Origin: Symsagittifera roscoffensis
Lineage: Eukaryota > Xenacoelomorpha > Acoela > Convolutidae
Assembly (NCBI RefSeq): GCF_963678635.1
Contig: NC_087065.1
Location: forward strand, 61,654,754-61,718,753
Length of the DNA: 64,000 bases
Direction of reading: 5' to 3'
Shown: positions 26,161-38,900 of the stretch, piece after piece
Numbering within the stretch: the first letter of the stretch is position 1
Layout: every line of letters begins with the position of its first letter
The notes under the pieces: generated by a model
What the model was told of the DNA's origin: nothing
Seen by the model: the letters and a program-made list of their open reading frames with translations, nothing else
Database searches by the model: none
Program-made: the position numbers and the translations under genes

Positions 26161-27175
26161 TAAATGAAATTCTACCACATTTGTTTTTAAAACCAAAAAC
26201 ATGAATTATTTCAATTTTTCTCAATTTGAATCGCTTTTTTGTGCGTAGTTTGACCAGATAAAATAAAAGTACAAATTTTCATTGAATACAGTTATGTTTA
26301 CGAAATTAATCACATAAATTTTAACCAGCTTTTTTATGACAAACTAAATTTTATTTTTCAAATGTTTTTAGGATTCACATTTTGAGTTTTTTCAGCCCTT
26401 AGTGCTGGGAAGTGCTAAATTAAGCCCTAAAACAAGTTTTTCACAGCTTAGAACTAAATAATTAAATTTAATACATAGCTCAAAAAATCTTTCGTGTAAT
26501 TCGCTCACTTGACGTGTTCCAAATTACACTCCAACATCAAACCGATCTTTCTCGACAGAGAAAACCGTTTGATTTTTTTCATGTTTGAAAATCACGCGAA
26601 ACATTCCTATCATTGTTTGTGGTAGAGGATTTTGCGATAAAAAAGTAAGAAAAAACTGAATCACACGAAGATCAAGATCCTCCTCACTATCAGTGAGCGG
26701 AATAAAACTCAAATCAACATGTTGCATATATATTGATATCTTTCGAAAAGTCTTTTGACAATACTGATCTGATTTTTATTTTTTTTGTCAGCGCAACAAA
26801 CAAAAACCGGACAGAGTGCAAACACTATAAAAATTAAGAAAAACTGGAAATGTCTACTGGGTGAAAAGGTTGAAATGTTTTTTTAAAATTTTTTTTATAG
26901 AATTTTAATTTTTTTGAAATTTTCGGTTCCCAAATTGGAGCTTAAACACCTCCAAAAAACTATTTTTATGTGCTTAAAGCTGAACTTTTAGGGCTTATAT
27001 TACGCATTATTTGGCTGTTGTATGCCTTATCGCTCGCTTTAATTGCTTGACAAAAAATCAAAAATTTCAAAACGGTTTTTCCCGACACTGGGAAAAATTT
27101 TGGCTTTAAAATAATATATCACTCAAATCTCTCCAATAATTATTTGTGGTAGTTGATTTTGTGAGGAAAATAAAC

Positions 27176-27235
27176 TAAAACACACCAGAATACAAAGTTC
27201 CTCTCCATTTATCAAATGGTCGGCACAAAAATGAA
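27176..27235. repeat. Fragment of the ggtcgg-ended repeat family
   Basis: aaacacaccagaatacaaag, then ttcctctccatt, then aaatggtcgg. Related to 4570-4605 and 42650-42692. Confidence 0.6.
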
Positions 27236-27274
27236 ACTTCCAGAAAACATGCAAAAAATACCGGCAAAAATTTT

Positions 27275-27610
27275 ACGCGTCTTATTTGAGAATATTAATT
27301 TATCATGAACCTCCTGAAAAAAGCATTGAAATATAAATTATGCGGAGGGTAAAAAACTGCAAATTTCAAAAAAAACAGACCGTCTTTAATGTCAATGAAA
27401 CACAAGTTGAAAATAAATAAATAACAAGAAATACCAAAAATAAATACCGAAAAAATTTTACGCGTCTGAATTAAAAATATTAATTTATCATGAACCTCCT
27501 TAAAATAACAGAAATATCATTTATGCGGAGGGTAAAAAAAGGCAAATTTCATCAAAATTAAAAAAAAACAGACCCAGTCAATGAAACATAAGTTGAAAAA
27601 AAAACTATTA
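27275..27610. repeat. Two ~190-base tandem copies
   Basis: The block ttttacgcgtct ... tattaatttatcatgaacctcct ... ttatgcggagggtaaaaa ... caatgaaacacaagttgaaa occurs at about 27275-27420 and again at 27455-27600, with small changes. Confidence 0.85.
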
Positions 27611-28159
27611 AATTTAAAAAGATGACCCCGACATTTAATGGATTGGGCTGCCGCATATAGATAAATATATTTTTTTGTAATGCTTGATGTTAATCTGCCT
27701 AAAATTACGTTTTAAATTTTGACAAATAACCTTCAGTTTTTTACCTCTATTCTGATTAATTGATACGATATTTGTCTCCTTACTGACCTGTTTTATGAAA
27801 AAATGAATACCTTCAGCAATGTCACCAAGTTTTATCGGTTAAGAATGAATGCAATCAATCATCAAAAATCAGCCTATCAGTTGGAGATATAAATAAACCA
27901 TTTCAAAAATAATGAAATGAAACAGAAAATTAGCTTACAGCGTCACAAAAAACATTAACTGAATAGGGGTTGAAAAGGCAATAATTAGAGTCCTAAGGCA
28001 TACGTTTTGAGCGAAACGGCAAATAAGGTATTTTGCGTCTACGTGGATGGATGGTAACACGTCACTAACTGCGTATGTTTTTGTTCGGTAAATGAGGCTG
28101 GTTGAAATTTGAATTAGCCCAAATTGAGCACTTGGTAGCCAGGGAAGTTTTAACAAAAG

Positions 28160-29755
28160 CGTTGGACAGATCCTTTTTGTATCTTTCCTGTATCTTCATG
28201 CATAAGACTTAGACAGGGAAAATAGGTTTACACAAGTACTGTGCTATGCATAAATAGGTAATAGAATTGGCAAAAATAAGCACAGAGAGCTATGTGGTAT
28301 AAAGGCACAAGAACTATACGAGACTAGTTGGTGTAGAGATTAATAAGGGGGAAGGGGGTTCCTTTTGGAACTAGTAATTAGGGATTCAAGAGGTGCCAAC
28401 GGAGTGAAACGGACCGGAACGATTTGAGAGAGCGGTACATCCGTCAAAATAACCCAACGAGGACTTGAAAACACTAAAAACAGGAAAGCAAAAAGTATCA
28501 ACCTGAGATATAACAACCCGGATAGTGTTACCTAAGTCGGCTGTTTGAATTGCAGTTGATGTTAATTTGGAATAATTTATGCCTGAAGGGTGTTTTGATC
28601 CCGAATGGAATGTCTAAATTTGAATTAATTACAAAATATTATTACTTTTTGGTTCGACCTACCTGTTTTTATGAGTCTGTGTTTTTACATCGAATAATAT
28701 CCTAAATTAAAAAGCATTTTTCATTAGCTTAAATGCTACGGGAATTGTACCCTTACCATTCAAATGAACAAAAAGTGTTTTAGTAATTGCGTTTTAAATT
28801 TTAAAAACGCTTCGGTTTAAAAGGCTCCTAAATAGCGCAACAATGTCACCATCAAAAAGAACAAATACAATTTTTGGAATTTTAGTGTATTTGTCTTACC
28901 GGGTACTGCCTTTTATTAATAAGGTCTTAAAATAGCGCAATTACTGGGGAGCTTTTATGGTAAGTGATCTTGTAAAAGGATCGGTTTTGACTCAGTGGAA
29001 TTTCAGCAGTGGGAGGGCGTGTAGAAAATGAGTGAGCAAAAACTGGTGGGAGGATTTCGAGGAGCTAGATATGCCTGCTATTTAGGGAAACATAACACCG
29101 CTTCCAATCTCACGCAAGCCAATTCAGCCGAAAAATAACGGATGAACACTGCTCCTTCGCTGGAGAAATTGTATGGTTCAAATCGGTCATTCATATCACG
29201 TTCTGCTTTGTTTCAAAAAAATCTTAGCGTTATAGCACCACAAATACGCTCCTTTAATCTTATACATATTTTAAACCACTTTCTAATATTTTACATCAGC
29301 CAAGCCGAAAGAGATACTTTAGGGTTTAAAATGGGTTGTTTAAAAAGAAGCCAAGTGCCATTTTTTGCGCAGTGGCAGTGCTTTTTGCGATTTTAAATGA
29401 CGGAAACGAAATGCACTAACGAGCATTCATACTATTACTTACCAATCTGCTAAAGTCAATAGTTATTTTCAGGGTAAATCCATTATCGTCATTTGCTCTT
29501 ACAATGAATAATCAGCTGATAACAGTAGCGAACCTAATTAATTGTAAGTAAAAAATGACCGGAAAAATCAGTGAGAACACCAGACGAGAATGTGGATAAA
29601 TTCGTACCCAAAGATAATTGAACACCATTTTATTAAAGCCTGATGAAAAAAATATGTATTATCTCCAGACTTTTATAAAAAAAAAACCAAGCTCAGGCGT
29701 CGCTCATTCATTAAGTCATTTCATAGACGGATCCTTATAATGTTTTAGTAGATTG
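28160..29755. other. Non-repetitive non-coding DNA
   Basis: Less A/T-biased than its flanks. Mixed-composition patches (28320-28460, 28970-29130). The 29142-29396 frame is not supported by any motif. Possibly regulatory; no specific site called. Confidence 0.4.
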
Positions 29756-29763
29756 ATATCAAG

Positions 29764-30150
29764 CAGGGGCGGATCTAGGATTTTCTCTAGGATCTAGGAG
29801 GGGGGGGGGGCGGATTTTCAAAAAATTGATTTTCCGAAGCTCTCCCAAATCACTAAAAAGACCCTGTTTTCGTCAAATTTTCCGCGCCTCAGACAAAACA
29901 GGCGTTTTTAGGCACGTTTTGGAAAATGTTGACCAAAAAATTGCGTTTTTTGGCGCGCGCTCCCCCCTCAAACTTAGTATATATTGGCGCCTAAGACGCC
30001 TTTAGAAAATTTTTAAGGTCCGTCGCCAAATATGGATATCTCACGAAAGTACAAAGGGTGAACCCCTTGGGTTGGTAGGGGTCGAATCTCTGAGGGGGGA
30101 GGGAAGGCGTCCGCACCCCCCCCCCCCGCCCCCTAAATCTCGCCCCCCTA
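29764..30150 (+). mobile_element. hAT-type MITE with 8-bp target duplication
   Basis: Left end caggggcggatctagg; the right end reads, in complement, taggggggcgagatttagg, an imperfect terminal inverted repeat. It is flanked on both sides by atatcaag (29756-29763 and 30151-30158), an 8-bp target-site duplication as made by hAT transposases. It is 387 bp, non-coding, with poly-G/poly-C runs near the ends and a B-box-like gggtcgaatct near its right end. No transposase is present, so it would need one in trans. Confidence 0.88.
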
Positions 30151-30395
30151 ATATCAAGCTCAATTTTCGAGAAATAGACTATTAATTTACGATTAAATCT
30201 GTCGGAAGACTTTGCAAGACCTTAGAAAAGAAAACAAAAACGAAAAAAAAACTGATATACTGAAATGTTGCTAAGTTTACAAACAGCATAAAAAAGCAAT
30301 TTTGAATAAAACGGGAATTTGAAATGCTGATATACTTAAAAATCGTCTGTTCGTTTGCGAAAGTATAGGAGATGACCGTAAGTTCTATGAAAGTC

Positions 30396-30470
30396 ATCCT
30401 GCGAACAAAGTTGTTTACGGGAAAAATACCGATTGCTACACCCTTGCTTATCGCAAGGCTGAAAAAAACA
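30396..30470 (+). repeat. Conserved 70-base repeat with hairpin (copy A)
   Basis: cctgcgaacaaagttgtttacgg, then taccgattgctacaccc, then ttgcttatcgcaagg. The duplicate is at about 35190-35264. The stem cccttgc / gcaaggg is nearly complete. Confidence 0.85.
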
Positions 30471-30699
30471 TGAAATAAAATGGAGAAATCTCAAGTAAAC
30501 ATGATTCAATATTTTTAAAAAGATTAGCAGCAAAGTAAAGCAACAAATCAAAAAACTGTTCAGCTACATTCAACTGACATTCACCTGGTCCTTTCATCAA
30601 AAAAACATCAAAAAATTTCAATGCCATTTTTGTTCCAACGACTTCAGGAGTGTTTTTAATGGATTTTGATTATCTCAAAAAATCCCACATAGTTTCAAG

Positions 30700-31190
30700 C
30701 AGTAGCAGATTTATGAGGGGGGTGGTCGCACCCCCCCCCCCCCCCACCCCACTCAGAAATTCGACCCCCTGCCGACCCAAAAAGTCCCCCCTTTGTACTA
30801 TTTTGAGATGTCCATTTTTGGTGACAGACCGTAAAAAATTTTCTAAAGGCGCCTTTGGTGCAATTATATACTAGTTTGGAGGAGGGAGTGCGTGCCAAAA
30901 AAAACGCGATTTTTTGGTCAAAATTTTCCAAAAAGTGCCTAAAAAGCCGTTTTTGGCCTTTTTCAAAAATTTACCTGCAGCGCAGAAAACTTGGTCAAAT
31001 TAAGGTCGTTATAGTGATTTGTAAGACCTCAGAAAATCAATTTGGTCGACCTAAAAAAAAGTAGACAAAACTTTCAAAATTTTTTGAAAATCCGCCCCCA
31101 GAAAATCAATTTGGTCGACCTAAAAAAAAGGTCGACAAAACTTTCTTTGAAAATCCGCCTCTTCTCGAGAAATTCCTAGATCCGCGTCTG
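30700..31190 (-). mobile_element. hAT-type MITE, opposite orientation (tandem copy A)
   Basis: The ends cagtagcagatttatgagg and ...tagatccgcgtctg are the inverted counterpart of the 29764 element. The flanking duplication is gtttcaag (30692-30699 and 31191-31198). The internal part is more diverged and contains an 80-base direct repeat (cagaaaatcaatttggtcga). 491 bp. Confidence 0.87.
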
Positions 31191-31654
31191 GTTTCAAGTG
31201 TGATATCAAATTTAAAAAACTTTAACCAAAATTTGGCCTCCTAAATCAAAAATTCATTAATGTCGAGAAATTTGTCTCGTTTTGGGACCAACTTGACGAC
31301 ACTGAAATTGATAACTCCAAAATTATTGAAGCCCAATTTTTTTTCTAACTCATTTCTCTGCTATCTTTGATATTGTTACATCTCACTTCAGCAGTTGTTT
31401 TATCATTATCAATCGCCCTTTACTAAGAATATATAGCCAACATATAGTTGGAAAAGCATAAAAGAACTCAAGGAAACCAAAACATAAAAGATAGAACATT
31501 TTTCCACTTTCTAAAACCTTTTTCAAAAACAATATAACGTTGAAGCTCTCTGAATTTTGAGAGTTGTTCAGATTAGATGTACGATTTAGAGAAAACTGGA
31601 TGAATAGGTGATTTAATTATTCTTTTTATTTATTTTAATCTTTTTAATTCAGAA

Positions 31655-32660
31655 AAATTAGGTCCGTTTTTAAATCTAAAAAACTCAAGTTTTTTAAATT
31701 TTACATTTTTGCAGTTCGATAGGTGAGTCGGCCTTCCTTGTAAATAATAAGCTTCGCTTAAAAAAATCAAAGTCAAACTGCAAAAACTCGAATCATCAAG
31801 CTAAAAATCAAATCAAATCATCTTGAAAAACAAAAAAAAACACCATCACCTGAATAAGTGACAATCACTTCATTCTTTCGCTTTTAACCGACAAGAACCT
31901 TTAAAAAAAGAAATAAATATTCTGTGCCATTAGCATAGCAATAGCACTGGAAAATTGTTTCGAATTCTACCCACAGGCGGATCTAAGTTTTTCTCGAAGG
32001 TGTTCTCAAAAAAAAGTTATCAAACAGGCAAAATTTTAAGAAATAATCCCAAAAAAGCACTTTAAATCAATTTCATGAAAATTTTGACAAAAAAGCGCGG
32101 TTTTTTGAAGCGCGCTCTCCCCTCAAAATTATTATATATTCGCGCCAAAGGCACCTTTAGAAAAATTTTAAGTTCAGCCAGTCCGTTTTTGAAACTAAAA
32201 GCCATTCACGTTTTTTTACCTTTTTATTTTTGCTGTTCGCTAGGTGATTTGGCCTTCCTTTTAGCAAACAAAATGAACTGACCTTAAAAAATTGAAATCA
32301 AACTGCGAAAACTTGAATCATCAAGCTAAAATCAAATCCAATCATCCTGAAAAAACACCATGACCTAAATAAGTGATAATCACTTCATCTTTAGCTTTTA
32401 ATCGTCAGCAAAGTTTTATAAAAAAAGAAAACAACATCATGTGCCATCACACAGAAATAACACAGGAACATTGTTTAGCACTCTACCCAGGGGCAGATCT
32501 AAATTTTTCTCGAGGGAGCGATTTTCAAAAAATTATCGAAAAGCCAAATTTTTGAAAAACATGCCAAAAAAAGGCTTATATGAAATCGCGGTTTTTTGAC
32601 GCGCGCACCCCCTCAAAATTATTACATTTTGGCGCCAAAGGAACCTTAGAAAAAATGGGT
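31655..32660. repeat. Older ~0.5 kb tandem duplication nested in copy A
   Basis: About 31655-32165 and 32166-32660 align throughout: gtccgttttt; cggccttcctt; cgaatcatcaagctaaa; aataagtgacaatcacttca; tgtgccat; tctaccca(c)agg; then a MITE-type ggcggatctaag end. The corresponding pair in copy B is at about 36440-37435. It is clearly more diverged than the 4.8 kb duplication, so it came first. Confidence 0.85.
31970..32165 (+). mobile_element. hAT-type MITE relic, left part
   Basis: caggcggatctaagtttttc followed by the gcgcgctctcccctcaaaat and ggcacctttagaaaaa segments typical of the family. The right end is missing. Its sister is at 32489-32760, and duplicates are at about 36750-36945 and 37265-37530. 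Confidence 0.75.
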
Positions 32661-32760
32661 TCAGCCAGCCAAAAACAGAGGTCTTAAAATGGTATCTACG
32701 GAGGACCCTTCTGGTGGTCAGAGGGTTGAATCCCTGAAGAAAGAAGCCAGCCCCAAGATA
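32489..32760 (+). mobile_element. hAT-type MITE relic with tRNA-like right part
   Basis: caggggcagatctaaatttt ... gacgcgcgcaccccctcaaa ... cagagggttgaatccctgaa. The right terminus has been replaced by the 25-bp tandem repeat. Confidence 0.75.
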
Positions 32761-32812
32761 GGTGAAAGAAGCCAGCCCCACGATAGGTGAAAGAAGCCAG
32801 CCCCACGATATC
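32741..32812. repeat. 3 x 25-bp tandem repeat
   Basis: Units of aagaagccagccccacgata plus ggtga start at 32741, 32766 and 32791. The same array is at 37516-37587 in duplication copy B. Confidence 0.95.
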
Positions 32813-34801
32813 TGATTTTACCTATGGTATCTAGTCGCGAAATATCTCTCTGTATAACTAATCCGAAATTTAAAATTTAATTTCGAAAAGGTTTTACTAC
32901 TTTTTCTTCCGATCATTGAAAGTGGCGAGAACTAGAAAACTTACCAAAAAGACAACTGGTTTTGAAAGCTTCATTGAGCTTGTCCTTGGCAAAAACAGCT
33001 TTCTCAAAGACTTACTTGTTTTTGTAAACTTTACATTTTTTTTCACTCTTCGTTTGAAGTGCACGAAACTTTTATGTTGACTAAATCAATTCGAGAAAAC
33101 TGGATCAATCTATAATTTTTTTTCATTCGGCAGAGTTCTCAAAATTAAAATGTATATTTTGGCCTCTTAAGTGTTGAGAGTCTTGAATGCCTTCCGGTTC
33201 CGCCCAAACATTGAGAAAACAACAGTTACTATAAATAGAAGGACGCGATATGTCGAGCTAGTAAACTGCGACTTTAAAATACCCGGAAAAAACTGGCTGG
33301 GCTAAAGCAAGATTATACCTGCAAAAATCCTGTTGAGAATAAACTGATCCTAAATGCATCTACTGAGCCCAAATCAAACTATCCAGAGGAAAATATCGTT
33401 AAATATTGCAACCAAAAAATACTAACCGTTTTCACAACTTCATCCACGCATTGCAAGTTGTTAACTTGATAACAGGTTTATTTATAACTTCTTCTGCCAT
33501 ATGATCTGGTATCAAACTGTCAAAACTATGAGTTTAAGCACTTGTGCAGAGAATGGATTTTGAACTCTCTCTTTCTCTTTTTCTCTCTATCTCGTCTTCA
33601 TCTCGGGTGGTAAGCACTCAAAACGTATGTTTGCACAATTTTGGCCTGGGGCTAGAATTTATTTGAAAAAGTCGACTTGGCAAATCTGAGCTAACAAACA
33701 CTTGAAGCTGTGACACTCGTCAAACTGCGTAAAATTGGTTCGAAAACTGCGTCGCACTTATCAATCAAACTTGACAAATCAGCAATTACAAGATCTGCTA
33801 GCAGATACTTTCTAAGCTCAGATATCGCCAGCAAGAGAAAAATTGATCAAATTTTACAGCGCTAAAGTCGTAAATTGAAGCGTGCAACAGTCATTTTTGA
33901 TTATTTACTAGCCCACTTCATAACCTGTTAAATGTCTGAGCACTTTTCATTTGGATGGTAATAAAATAAAGTCACTTCTCGAGAAAAGATAAAACAGCGG
34001 CTCTGCAGCTGAAGTCTTCTATTAAAGCAAGAAGGAGGTATAAGCATCACATCAATCTTAACGAGTTCCTTATAATTAACGACTTCAATAATCTCAACTT
34101 AAAAAGATTTTGACTCAACAGAGTCAACAATATGGACAACAAGACCGCTTGCATCAAGCGCGAGCACCAAAATTAGCGGACATCGATTTGAACTCAATTC
34201 AAGTAGTTTTATATGAAAAAACGCGGCAATTCTACAAAAAAATTGCTCTAGGTTCTAAGTCTTGACGTCAATTTTTATGAGAAAATTTCAAAAAGTGATA
34301 AATATTTTTTCATCTGGCGTAACATTAAGTGCCGCAAGAAACTTATATGCAAAGCAGTAACTTCAGATGCTTTGACAAAATTGCATTTTCGTGAATGACC
34401 TTCTTCCAGTCGAAATCTACATTGGCCCCAAATGTCCCTTTAGAAATATACTGCAATATTCGGACTGAATCGTTTTTGGTTCATGCTTCATGATTGGCAC
34501 GTTTATCAACTTGCAGTGTTCGCTTTAAATTGTGTCGCTCCCCTTTTCTCACCCAAACGGTTTATTGCCAATGATTAACAATGAGCAGCCAAGATACGCA
34601 CCCCCGTACCGCAGCACCTCGAAAAACAACAGAAAGGAGCCCTCAGACGTCCCAGCTTTAACTTAAAGACAAGGATGTGCTCAAACGACAGATTTTGATT
34701 AGTTTGAACATAGAGGAAGCTGAGCTTTGTAAAAGAAAAGGATCGATGAAAAGGAAAGTTTGTTGAGTAGGTTGCAGCTATAAATTAAACTGCCAGCAGA
34801 C

Positions 34802-34945
34802 AGGTCCGTCGCCAAACATGGATATCTCACGAAAGTACAAAGGGTGAACCCCTTGGGTTGGTAGGGGTCGAATCTCTGAGGGGGGAGGGAAGGCGTCCGC
34901 ACCCCCCCCCCCCCCCCCCCGCCCCCTAAATCTCGCCCCCCCTAA
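34802..34945 (+). mobile_element. Truncated hAT-type MITE at the duplication junction
   Basis: Only the right part of the 29764-30150 element, starting at aggtccgtcgcc and ending at the right flank atatcaag. The left part is missing because the 4.8 kb duplication breakpoint fell inside the element. Confidence 0.9.
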
Positions 34946-35493
34946 TATCAAGCTCAATTTTCGAGAAATAGACTATTAATTTACGATTAAATCTGTCGGA
35001 AGACTTTGCAAGACCTTAGAAAAGAAAACAAAAACGAAAAAAAAACTGATATACTGAAATGTTGCTAAGTTTACAAACAGCATAAAAAAGCAATTTTGAA
35101 TAAAACGGGAATTTGAAATGCTGATATACTTAAAAATCGTCTGTTCGTTTGCGAAAGTATAGGAGATGACCGTAAGTTCTATGAAAGTCATCCTGCGAAC
35201 AAAGTTGTTTACGGGAAAAATACCGATTGCTACACCCTTGCTTATCGCAAGGCTGAAAAAAACATGAAATAAAATGGAGAAATCTCAAGTAAACATGATT
35301 CAATATTTTTAAAAAGCTTAGCAGCAAAGTAAAGCAACAAATCAAAAAACTGTTCAGCTACATTCAACTGACATTCACCTGGTCCTTTCATCAAAAAAAC
35401 ATCAAAAAATTTCAATGCCATTTTTGTTCCAACGACTTCAGGAGTGTTTTTAATGGATTTTGATTATCTCAAAAAATCCCACATAGTTTCAAG

Positions 35494-35979
35494 CAGTAGC
35501 AGATTTATGAGGGGGGTGGTCGCACCCCCCCCCCACCCCACTCAGAAATTCGACCCCCTGCCGACCCAAAAAGTCCCCCCTTTGTACTATTTTGAGATGT
35601 CCATTTTTGGTGACAGACCGTAAAAAATTTTCTAAAGGCGCCTTTGGTGCAATTATATACTAGTTTGGAGGAGGGAGTGCGTGCCAAAAAAAACGCGATT
35701 TTTTGGTCAAAATTTTCCAAAAAGTGCCTAAAAAGCCGTTTTTGGCCTTTTTCAAAAATTTACCTGCAGCGCAGAAAACTTGGTCAAATTAAGGTCGTTA
35801 TAGTGATTTTTAAGACCTCAGAAAATCAATTTGGTCGACCTAAAAAAAAGTAGACAAAACTTTCAAAATTTTTTGAAAATCCGCCCCCAGAAAATCAATT
35901 TGGTCGACCTAAAAAAAAGGTCGACAAAACTTTCTTTGAAAATCCGCCTCTTCTCGAGAAATTCCTAGATCCGCGTCTG
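35494..35979 (-). mobile_element. hAT-type MITE, duplicated copy (tandem copy B)
   Basis: Same element as 30700-31190 with the same flanking gtttcaag, copied in the 4.8 kb tandem duplication. It differs mainly in the length of the poly-C run. Confidence 0.87.
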
Positions 35980-38900
35980 GTTTCAAGTGTGATATCAAAT
36001 TTAAAAAACTTTAACCAAAATTTGGCCTCCTAAATCAAAAATTCATTAATGTCGAGAAATTTGTCTCGTTTTGGGACCAACTTGACGACACTGAAATTGA
36101 TAACTCCAAAATTATTGAAGCCCAATTTTTTTTCTAACTCATTTCTCTGCTATCTTTGATATTGTTACATCTCACTTCAGCAGTTGTTTTATCATTATCA
36201 ATCGCCCTTTACTAAGAATATATAGCCAACATATAGTTGGAAAAGCATAAAAGAACTCAAGGAAACCAAAACATAAAAGATAGAACATTTTTCCACTTTC
36301 TAAAACCTTTAACGTTGAAGCTCTCTGAATTTTGAGAGTTGTTCAGATTAGATGTACGATTTAGAGAAAACTGGATGAATAGGTGATTTAATTATTCTTT
36401 TTATTTATTTTAATCTTTTTAATTCAGAAAAATTAGGTCCGTTTTTAAATCTAAAAAACTCAAGTTTTTTAAATTTTACATTTTTGCAGTTCGATAGGTG
36501 AGTCGGCCTTCCTTGTAAATAATAAGCTTCGCTTAAAAAAATCAAAGTCAAACTGCAAAAACTCGAATCATCAAGCTAAAAATCAAATCAAATCATCTTG
36601 AAAAACAAAAAAAAACACCATCACCTGAATAAGTGACAATCACTTCATTCTTTCGCTTTTAACCGACAAGAACCTTTAAAAAAAGAAATAAATATTCTGT
36701 GCCATTAGCATAGCAATAGCACTGGAAAATTGTTTCGAATTCTACCCACAGGCGGATCTAAGTTTTTCTCGAAGGTGTTCTCAAAAAAAAGTTATCAAAC
36801 AGGCAAAATTTTAAGAAATAATCCCAAAAAAGCACTTTAAATCAATTTCATGAAAATTTTGACAAAAAAGCGCGGTTTTTTGAAGCGCGCTCTCCCCTCA
36901 AAATTATTATATATTCGCGCCAAAGGCACCTTTAGAAAAATTTTAAGTTCAGCCAGTCCGTTTTTGAAACTAAAAGCCATTCACGTTTTTTTACCTTTTT
37001 ATTTTTGCTGTTCGCTAGGTGATTTGGCCTTCCTTTTAGCAAACAAAATGAACTGACCTTAAAAAATTGAAATCAAACTGCGAAAACTTGAATCATCAAG
37101 CTAAAATCAAATCCAATCATCCTGAAAAAACACCATGACCTAAATAAGTGATAATCACTTCATCTTTAGCTTTCAATCGTCAGCAAAGTTTTATAAAAAA
37201 AGAAAACAACATCATGTGCCATCACACAGAAATAACACAGGAACATTGTTTAGCACTCTACCCAGGGGCAGATCTAAATTTTTCTCGAGGGAGCGATTTT
37301 CAAAAAATTATCGAAAAGCCAAATTTTTGAAAAACATGCCAAAAAAAGGCTTATATGAAATCGCGGTTTTTTGACGCGCGCACCCCCTCAAAATTATTAC
37401 ATTTTGGCGCCAAAGGAACCTTAGAAAAAATGGGTTCAGTCAGCCAAAAACAGAGGTCTTAAAATGGTATCTACGGAGGACCCTTCTGGTGGTCAGAGGG
37501 TTGAATCCCTGAAGAAAGAAGCCAGCCCCAAGATAGGTGAAAGAAGCCAGCCCCACGATAGGTGAAAGAAGCCAGCCCCACGATATCTGATTTTACCTAT
37601 GGTATCTAGTCGCGAAATATCTCTCTGTATAACTAATCCGAAATTTTAAATTTAATTTCGAAAAGGTTTTACTACTTTTTCTTCCGATCATTGAAAGTGG
37701 CGAGAACTAGAAAACTTACCAAAAAGACAACTGGTTTTGAAAGCTTCATTGAGCTTGTCCTTGGCAAAAACAGCTTTCTCAAAGACTTACTTGTTTTTGT
37801 AAACTTTACATTTTTTTTCACTCTTCGTTTGAAGTGCACGAAACTTTTATGTTGACTAAATCAATTCGAGAAAACTGGATCAATCTATAATTTTTTTTTC
37901 ATTCGGCAGAGTTCTCAAAATTAAAATGTATATTTTGGCCTCTTAAGTGTTGAGAGTCTTGAATGCCTTCCGGTTCCGCCCAAACATTGAGAAAACAACA
38001 GTTACTATAAATAGAAGGACGCGATATGTCGAGCTAGTAAACTGCGACTTTAAAATACCCGGAAAAAACTGGCTGGGCTAAAGCAAGATTATACCTGCAA
38101 AAATCCTGTTGAGAATAAACTGATCCTAAATGCATCTACTGAGCCCAAATCAAACTATCCAGAGGAAAATATCGTTAAATATTGCAACCAAAAAATACTA
38201 ACCGTTTTCACAACTTCATCCACGCATTGCAAGTTGTTAACTTGATAACAGGTTTATTTATAACTTCTTCTGCCATATGATCTGGTATCAAACTGTCAAA
38301 ACTATGAGTTTAAGCACTTGTGCAGAGAATGGATTTTGAACTCTCTCTTTCTCTTTTTCTCTCTATCTCGTCTTCATCTCGGGTGGTAAGCACTCAAAAC
38401 GTATGTTTGCACAATTTTGGCCTGGGGCTAGAATTTATTTGAAAAAGTCGACTTGGCAAATCTGAGCTAACAAACACTTGAAGCTGTGACACTCGTCAAA
38501 CTGCGTAAAATTGGTTCGAAAACTGCGTCGCACTTATCAATCAAACTTGACAAATCAGCAATTACAAGATCTGCTAGCAGATACTTTCTAAGCTCAGATA
38601 TCGCCAGCAAGAGAAAAATTGATCAAATTTTACAGCGCTAAAGTCGTAAATTTAGCGTGCAACAGTCATTTTTGATTATTTACTAGCCCACTTCATAACC
38701 TGTTAAATGTCTGAGCACTTTTCATTTGGATGGTAATAAAATAAAGTCACTTCTCGAGAAAAGATAAAACAGCGGCTCTGCAGCTGAAGTCTTCTATTAA
38801 AGCAAGAAGGAGGTATAAGCATCACATCAATCTTAACGAGTTCCTTATAATTAACGACTTCAATAATCTCAACTTAAAAAGATTTTGACTCAACAGAGTC

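Larger units (their letters stand above)
30016..34801. repeat. 4.8 kb tandem duplication, copy A
   Basis: Starts inside the MITE at aggtccgtcgcc and ends at ...tgccagcagac. It recurs as copy B with only sparse substitutions, homopolymer length changes and a few short indels (for example a ~15-base difference near 31518-31534). Junction microhomology is AG. The content is MITE pieces, a nested older duplication, a 25-bp triplet repeat, and about 2 kb of plain sequence (32820-34800) in which I see no gene. Confidence 0.95.

Noticed and set aside
25907-26167. 86-residue plus frame and overlapping frames
   Set aside because: They overlap a SINE tRNA head (B-box complement) and its flank.
30182-35345. 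Short frames identical in both 4.8 kb copies
   Set aside because: Identity follows from recent duplication; there is no sign of coding selection.
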